A stretch of DNA of 9,967 nt from Caulobacter sp. B11. Lineage in GTDB: Bacteria; Pseudomonadota; Alphaproteobacteria; Caulobacterales; Caulobacteraceae. The notes beneath the pieces were generated by a model. The model did not search any database. It saw nothing but the letters and a program-made list of their open reading frames with translations, and was not told the origin of the DNA. The stretch covers positions 1 to 9,967 of the forward strand of contig NZ_PEGG01000080.1 of the NCBI RefSeq assembly GCF_002737765.1, written 5' to 3'. The stretch's first letter is position 1. The number at the start of each line of letters is the position of its first letter. Made by a program: the position numbers and the translations under genes. This document shows positions 6,401 through 9,967 of the stretch, piece after piece.

Positions 6401-7131
6401 TCAGGCGGCCAGGGTCATCAGACTGCCGGGGGGCATGTCGTGGCGGATCTGCTGGTCCATGTCGTCGAGCGAGGTGTCGAGGTCCTTGAGGCCGTCCTTG
6501 GCCGCCTTGTAGTCGTCCGACTGCTCGAACTTGCCCGGCAGGGTCAGGACACCCTTGATCTTGGCCTTTTCCAGCTCGTCCTTCAGGGCCTGGCCGGCCC
6601 CGCGGACCAGCTTGATGAATTCCATGTCGCCCTGGATTTCCATCTTGGCCTCGTCCTCGATCACCTTGCGGGCGGCGGCCTGGGCCTCGGGCGGGGCAGC
6701 CGGGTCGGGCGGGGTCTTGAGGTCCTCGCCGAACAGCTCGCCGCTGGCCTTGGCGGCCTTGGCATAGTCCTTGACCAGGCCCTTCATCTCCTTGGCCAGG
6801 GCGGCCATCTGGCGGGCCATCTGTTTGGGATCGTCGGCATAGAGCTTACGGATCAGCTTCAGCCGCTCCATCAGTTGGTTGAGCTTTTCGCGGGCCCGCG
6901 ACTTGGCGTCGCCGATCGCGGTCTTCTTGCCGGCCCGAAGATCGCGCTTCAGATCGCTGAGCGCCTGCAGCCGGTCGGCGGTCTGCTGGTTGAGCTTGAG
7001 CACGGCCTTGGAGGGCGCCGACTCGCCGGTCGCGGCGGGGGATCGGCGGGGGCGGCCGGAGACCGGGCCGGGGCGGACTTGCCGCCGTTCAGGAGGGGAC
7101 TCAACATCCCGACCGTGATCGTAAACACCAT
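6401..7131 (-). pseudogene. Hypothetical coiled-coil protein, one frameshift near the N-terminus
   Basis: I do not recognise the family. Joined across one indel, the product is 243 residues (732 nt). The N-terminus is MVFTITVGMLSPLLNGGKS, then a Pro/Ala-rich linker to about residue 40. A long, highly charged helical region rich in Lys, Ala, Glu and Leu follows (about 42-135, including LNQQTADRLQALSDLKRDLR and LNQLMERLKLIRKLYADD), then a Pro-rich break (KTPPDPAAPPEAQ), a second helical part and a closing DMDQQIRHDMPPGSLMTLAA. The body is open from the stop at 6401 to beyond the linker, but the ATG at 7131 is in another frame. Restoring one base to the G5 run at 7037-7041 (plus strand) joins them. 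Helical content suggests a structural or adaptor protein; the hydrophobic start is too short for a secure signal peptide. It is divergent from plsY. If the indel is real, the gene might still start inside. Confidence 0.6.
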
Positions 7132-7248
7132 GGGCTTCGGCTCGCGAATGACATTCTGTCAAAGGGTGGCGCGACCCTAGCTCCGGCAAGGTTAAGCAAG
7201 ACCTGTCGCCGAACGCTGAAATTCGGTGGAGTCGGGCCCGACGGCGCC

Positions 7249-7256
7249 GCTATAAA
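7249..7256 (+). promoter_or_regulatory. Candidate -10 element upstream of plsY
   Basis: GCTATAAA matches seven of eight positions of the Caulobacter housekeeping -10 consensus GCTANAWC, and lies about 78 bases before the plsY start. No good TTGAC-type -35 is seen at the right distance, so this is a weak call. Confidence 0.25.
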
Positions 7257-7333
7257 AGCCGAAACCGGCGTTTTCGCGCTTGCCATCCTCCGCCCTGGCC
7301 CGGCACCCTCACCACATCCATAGGTCGCAAATC

Positions 7334-7990
7334 GTGCAAGATCTCGCCCAAGCCGTCTATCTGACCCTGGGTCTGGCCCTGGTCGGGGGCTATCTCCTCG
7401 GCTCGATTCCGTTCGGCCTGATCGCCACCCGCCTGGGCGGGGCCGGCGACATCCGCCAGATCGGCTCGGGCAATATCGGGGCGACCAATGTGCTGCGCTC
7501 GGGCCGCAAGGATCTGGCGGCCATCACCCTGATCGGCGACGCCGGCAAGGGCGTGCTGGCCGTGCTGATCGCCCGCATGGTCACCCACAATGACGCCGTC
7601 GTCGCCCTGGCCGGCGGCGCGGCCTTTGTCGGCCACCTGTTCCCGGTGTGGCTGAAGTTCAATGGCGGCAAGGGCGTGGCCACCTTCTATGGCGTCCTGC
7701 TGGCCGCCGCCTGGCCGGTTGGCGTGCTGGCGGCGATCACCTGGCTGGCCATGGCCGCCCTGCTGCGCATCAGCTCCCTGGCCGCCCTGACGGCGGCGGT
7801 GCTGGCCGCGCCCTTCGCCTTCGCCACCGACCAGCCCTATCCGATGCTGGTCCTCAGCCTGTTCATGGCCGTGCTGATCTTCATCCGCCACAAGGACAAT
7901 ATCGGCCGTCTGCTGAAGGGCACGGAGCCGAGGATCGGCGGCAAGAAGCTCGCTGCCGAACCGCCGCAAGACCCCACCGGGCCTGCGTGA
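7334..7990 (+). CDS. plsY: Glycerol-3-phosphate acyltransferase PlsY
   Basis: PlsY is an inner-membrane enzyme that transfers an acyl chain from acyl-phosphate to glycerol-3-phosphate to make lysophosphatidic acid, the first step of phospholipid synthesis. The 218-residue product has the expected hydrophobic segments (about 8-34, 61-81, 88-108, 117-162, 169-185) and the family's conserved cytosolic motifs: GSIPFGLIATRL (23-34), DIRQIGSGNIGATNVLR (39-55), FNGGKGVAT (109-117) and RHKDNIGRLLKGTEPRIG (185-202). The GTG at 7334 is chosen because the protein then begins just before the first membrane helix, with an AGG about nine bases upstream; the open frame could extend to a TTG at 7280, but the added residues look non-native. 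The gene overlaps dprA by four bases (GTGA), so the two are likely co-transcribed and coupled. The C-terminal tail (about 205-218) is Pro/Ala-rich and probably variable. Confidence 0.95.
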   Translation: MQDLAQAVYLTLGLALVGGYLLGSIPFGLIATRLGGAGDIRQIGSGNIGATNVLRSGRKDLAAITLIGDAGKGVLAVLIARMVTHNDAVVALAGGAAFVGHLFPVWLKFNGGKGVATFYGVLLAAAWPVGVLAAITWLAMAALLRISSLAALTAAVLAAPFAFATDQPYPMLVLSLFMAVLIFIRHKDNIGRLLKGTEPRIGGKKLAAEPPQDPTGPA

Positions 7991-9087
7991 CGCCGCGCCG
8001 CCTCTCGGATCCCGAGCGCCTGGCCTGGCTGAGGCTGGCGCGCACCGAGACGGTCGGCCCCGTCGCCTTTGAACACCTGCTGTCGCGGTTCGGCTCGGCC
8101 GAGCGCGCCCTGATCGCCCTGCCCGACCTGGCCCGCAAGGCCGGCCGCGCCGCGCCCCTGCGCCCGCCGCCGGTCGACGAGATCCTGCGCGAGCTGGAGA
8201 CCGGGGCGCGGCGCGGGGCCCGGCTGATCTGCGGCGGCGAGCCGAACTTTCCCGCCCGCCTGGCCGCCCTGGATCCGCCCCCGCCGCTGATCTGGATCCT
8301 TGGGGCCGCCGCCCTGCTGCCCCGGCCCAGCGTCGCCATCGTCGGGGCGCGGATCGCCTCGGCCGGCGGCCAGCGCTTCGCCCGGCAGCTGGCGGCCGAG
8401 CTGGGCCAGAACGGCTATGTCGTGGTCTCGGGCCTGGCGCGCGGCGTCGACGGGGCCGCCCACGAGGGGTCGCTGTCGACGGGAACCGTGGCGGTGCTGG
8501 GCGGCGGGGTGGCGGATGTCTATCCGCCCGAGCACGCCGACCTGCACGCCCGCATCGCCGGCGAGGGCGGCTGCCTCGTCAGCGAAAGCGCCCCCGACCG
8601 CCGCGCCCAGGCCAAGGACTTCCCGCGCCGCAACCGGATCATTTCCGGCCTGTCCCTGGGGGTTGTGGTGGTCGAGGCCGAGCTGAAGTCCGGCTCGCTG
8701 ATCACCGCCCGCCTGGCCGCCGAACAGGGCCGCGACGTGTTCGCCGTGCCCGGCTCGCCGCTGGACCCGCGCGCCCGGGGCCCCAATGACCTGATCCGCC
8801 AGGGCGCCATCCTCTGCGAGGGGGTCGAGGACGTGCTGCGCTCGCTATCGACCACCCCCAGCCTGCGCGAGCGCGACCGGGCCTATGATCCGGACCCGGC
8901 CGGCGACCTCGACCACGACGCCCTGCGCGAGTCGGTGGCGGCCCTGCTCTCGCCCACGCCGGTGTCGCGCGACGAGCTGGTCCGCGCCACCCGCGCCCCG
9001 ACCTCGGCGGTGATGGCCGCCCTGGTCGAGCTGGCCCTGGCGCAGCGGGCCGAGCTGCTGGCGGGGGGGATGGTGACGGGGTTCTAA
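7987..9087 (+). CDS. dprA: DNA-processing protein DprA
   Basis: DprA (Smf) binds single-stranded DNA entering the cell during natural transformation and loads RecA onto it. The 366-residue product is complete. An N-terminal helical/SAM-like part spans about 7-70, including TVGPVAFEHLLSRFG. The Rossmann-like DNA-binding domain covers about 78-285, with CGGEPNFPARLAALDPPPPL (82-101), VAIVGAR (116-122), SGLARGVDGAAH (148-159), VLGGGVADVYPPEH (170-183), DFPRRNRIISGLS (211-223), VVVVEAELKSGSLITARLA (226-244) and FAVPGS (252-257). A C-terminal winged-helix-like domain follows (about 312-366, SRDELVRATRAPTSAVMAALVELAL), corresponding to the DML1-like tail. The GTG at 7987 inside the plsY stop is the only start that excludes plsY-antiphase sequence; an open frame upstream is just plsY in another frame. 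No competence genes are nearby, which is normal because dprA is widespread in non-competent species as well. Confidence 0.95.
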   Translation: MTPRRLSDPERLAWLRLARTETVGPVAFEHLLSRFGSAERALIALPDLARKAGRAAPLRPPPVDEILRELETGARRGARLICGGEPNFPARLAALDPPPPLIWILGAAALLPRPSVAIVGARIASAGGQRFARQLAAELGQNGYVVVSGLARGVDGAAHEGSLSTGTVAVLGGGVADVYPPEHADLHARIAGEGGCLVSESAPDRRAQAKDFPRRNRIISGLSLGVVVVEAELKSGSLITARLAAEQGRDVFAVPGSPLDPRARGPNDLIRQGAILCEGVEDVLRSLSTTPSLRERDRAYDPDPAGDLDHDALRESVAALLSPTPVSRDELVRATRAPTSAVMAALVELALAQRAELLAGGMVTGF

Positions 9088-9114
9088 AACCCATCAAGAT
9101 AGGTTATTCTGGCG

Positions 9115-9354
9115 ATGGTCACGGTTCTTCGCACGCCTGGACTGCGCGTCGTCATCTATCTGAACGACCATGAACCGGCGCATGTTCATGTCATCGGTGA
9201 CGGCGAGGCCAAGATCGCGCTCTCGGGACCCGACGGCGCGCCGAGGCTCGTTTGGAACAAGGGCCTGAAGCGCGCGGACGTGCGCCGCGCGCTGGCGATC
9301 GTGGTGGAACGGCGTGACGACTTGATCGCGCGATGGAGCGATATCCATGGCTGA
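9115..9354 (+). CDS. DUF4160 family protein
   Basis: The 79-residue protein has the DUF4160 hallmark DHEPAHVHV (18-26, with His19, His23 and His25) after an N-terminal strand pair (LRVVIYLN), then a strand AKIALSG and a C-terminal helix LKRADVRRALAIVVERRDDLIARW (51-74). Family members have no proven biochemical role and are often encoded next to a DUF2442 gene, as here; the pair has toxin-antitoxin-like proportions. The gene begins 27 bases after the dprA stop, so it may be read from the dprA transcript. Its end overlaps the DUF2442 start by eight bases. The composition is slightly less GC-biased than dprA. Confidence 0.85.
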   Translation: MVTVLRTPGLRVVIYLNDHEPAHVHVIGDGEAKIALSGPDGAPRLVWNKGLKRADVRRALAIVVERRDDLIARWSDIHG

Positions 9355-9748
9355 GGTGACTGACGCGGAAATCGACGCCGCCACCGCCCGGGGCGAAAGC
9401 CTGGCCCTGACCGAGCCGAGAGCCGCCTCCGCTCGCTTCGATGCGGCGACGGGCAGAATTGTCGTGGAGCTCACCAGCGGGGCGGCCTTCGCGTTTCCAG
9501 CCCGTCTTGGCCAAGGCCTCGAAGCGGCCACCGACGAACAGCTGACCCGCGTCGTGGTCCAGGGCGGCGGCTATGGGCTTCACTGGGAAGACCTGGATGT
9601 GGACCTCTCGATCCCTGGCCTCGCCGCAGGGCTGTTCGGCACGAAAGCCCACATGGCCCGGATCGCGGGACGCGGGATCTCCGTCGCCAAGTCCGCCGCC
9701 GCCCGGGCTAACGGCGCCAAGGGCGGTCGCCCTCGCAAAGCGGTCTGA
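9347..9748 (+). CDS. DUF2442 family protein
   Basis: The 133-residue protein carries the DUF2442 signature: a first part with VVELTSGAAFAFPA (39-52, the 'ligand-like' beta-strand pair), GLHWEDLDVDLSIPGLAAGLFG (77-98, with His79 and Trp80), and a C-terminal tail ANGAKGGRPRKAV (121-133) that is basic and typical of the longer members. The tail suggests nucleic-acid contact. The start at ATG 9347 overlaps the DUF4160 stop, so translation is coupled. Function is not established: the pair may be a toxin-antitoxin or regulatory module, with this protein as the likely DNA-binding partner (inference). It is followed by a perfect palindrome at 9764-9781. Confidence 0.85.
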   Translation: MAEVTDAEIDAATARGESLALTEPRAASARFDAATGRIVVELTSGAAFAFPARLGQGLEAATDEQLTRVVVQGGGYGLHWEDLDVDLSIPGLAAGLFGTKAHMARIAGRGISVAKSAAARANGAKGGRPRKAV

Positions 9749-9763
9749 AGGCCCCCAAAATTC

Positions 9764-9781
9764 CTCTCTCTTAAGAGAGAG
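9764..9781. repeat. Perfect 18-base palindrome after the DUF2442 gene
   Basis: CTCTCTCTTAAGAGAGAG is fully self-complementary, sixteen bases after the DUF2442 stop. As RNA it can only form a hairpin with a small loop and modest stability, and no T-run follows, so intrinsic termination is doubtful. It could be a dispersed intergenic palindrome or a protein-binding site. Confidence 0.5.
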
Positions 9782-9917
9782 CCGGGCCGCTGGCGGCGCT
9801 CAATCTCAGGGTTCACAACGCCCCGCGTTGACAGACCCCCTGTCGTGCCCCCACTTTCCGCCGCTCGGCCCCGGTTCGTTTCGGGAACGACCCCTCCTCC
9901 CCAGGTTCAGAGTCCTA
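9782..9917 (+). promoter_or_regulatory. Upstream region of topA
   Basis: The 136 bases contain a TTGACA (9828-9833) that could be a -35 element, but nothing matching a -10 lies at 11-17 bases downstream. A small hairpin with arms GGT(T)CGTT/AACGACC lies at 9873-9892. No strong Shine-Dalgarno precedes the ATG. The promoter assignment is tentative. Confidence 0.25.
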
Positions 9918-9967
9918 ATGATCGTCGTCGTCGTCGAGAGCCGGCCAAGGCCAAGACCATCAACAAG
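9918..9967 (+). CDS. topA: DNA topoisomerase I, first codons, frameshifted and cut by the right edge
   Basis: TopA relaxes negatively supercoiled DNA through a transient 5'-phosphotyrosine link. The ATG at 9918 opens MIVVVVES, the start of the Toprim domain. The expected next residues PAKAKTINK are present in the neighbouring frame (CCG GCC AAG GCC AAG ... from 9941). Restoring one C to the CC at 9941-9942 gives VVVVESPAKAKTINK, the hallmark N-terminus of bacterial type IA topoisomerases, with the catalytic Glu in VES. As written, the frame goes to RPRPRPST and would not make TopA. The remainder is outside the window. A position downstream of dprA is common in alphaproteobacteria as I recall. 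Confidence 0.8.
   Translation, partial: MIVVVVESRPRPRPST

Noticed and set aside
6287..7180. Long plus-strand open frame opposite the coiled-coil gene
   Set aside because: The translation is Leu/Gly/Gln-rich without domain pattern; the minus strand gives a coherent charged helical protein.

Overview
The window looks like chromosomal DNA of a high-GC alphaproteobacterium of the Caulobacterales (Caulobacter/Phenylobacterium type). The signs are strong G/C preference at third codon positions, an alphaproteobacterial-type ATCase followed by a dihydroorotase-like partner, the order pyrB - pyrC' - plsY - dprA - topA (which I recall from Caulobacter but could not check here), and intergenic hairpins with CCTCCCCC arms, which I also recall from this group.

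Layout. Positions 1-210 hold no certain gene, only a possible frameshifted start of a minus-strand gene running off the left edge. Positions 211-1213 (minus) are hldD, the LPS heptose epimerase, with its reading frame broken six times. Divergent from it, pyrB (1345-2352) and a non-catalytic dihydroorotase homologue pyrC' (2349-3649) form a translationally coupled pair for pyrimidine synthesis; the pyrC' start is separated from its body by one missing base. Positions 3650-6400 are an accessory, gene-poor stretch. It has three small orphan genes (a DUF4272 protein, an unassigned 114-residue protein and a DUF4279 protein) separated by diverged copies of one roughly 60-110 nt interspersed repeat, then a cluster of hairpin repeats, then about 540 bases without a credible gene. 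A coiled-coil hypothetical (6401-7131, minus, one frameshift) is divergent from plsY (7334-7990), which overlaps dprA (7987-9087) by four bases. A DUF4160/DUF2442 pair (9115-9748) sits between dprA and the first codons of topA (9918 onward), which are also frameshifted.

The housekeeping genes serve envelope and nucleic-acid metabolism: HldD for LPS core heptose, PyrB/PyrC' for UMP synthesis, PlsY for phospholipid synthesis, DprA for loading RecA on incoming single strands, and TopA for DNA relaxation. Nine single-base indels in four otherwise well-conserved genes, plus a possible tenth near the left edge, lie almost all in short homopolymer runs. This points to uncorrected sequencing errors rather than gene death. 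The most unusual biology is the repeat-bounded row of orphan genes at 3.8-5.5 kb and the pyrC' gene, which has lost key metal ligands.
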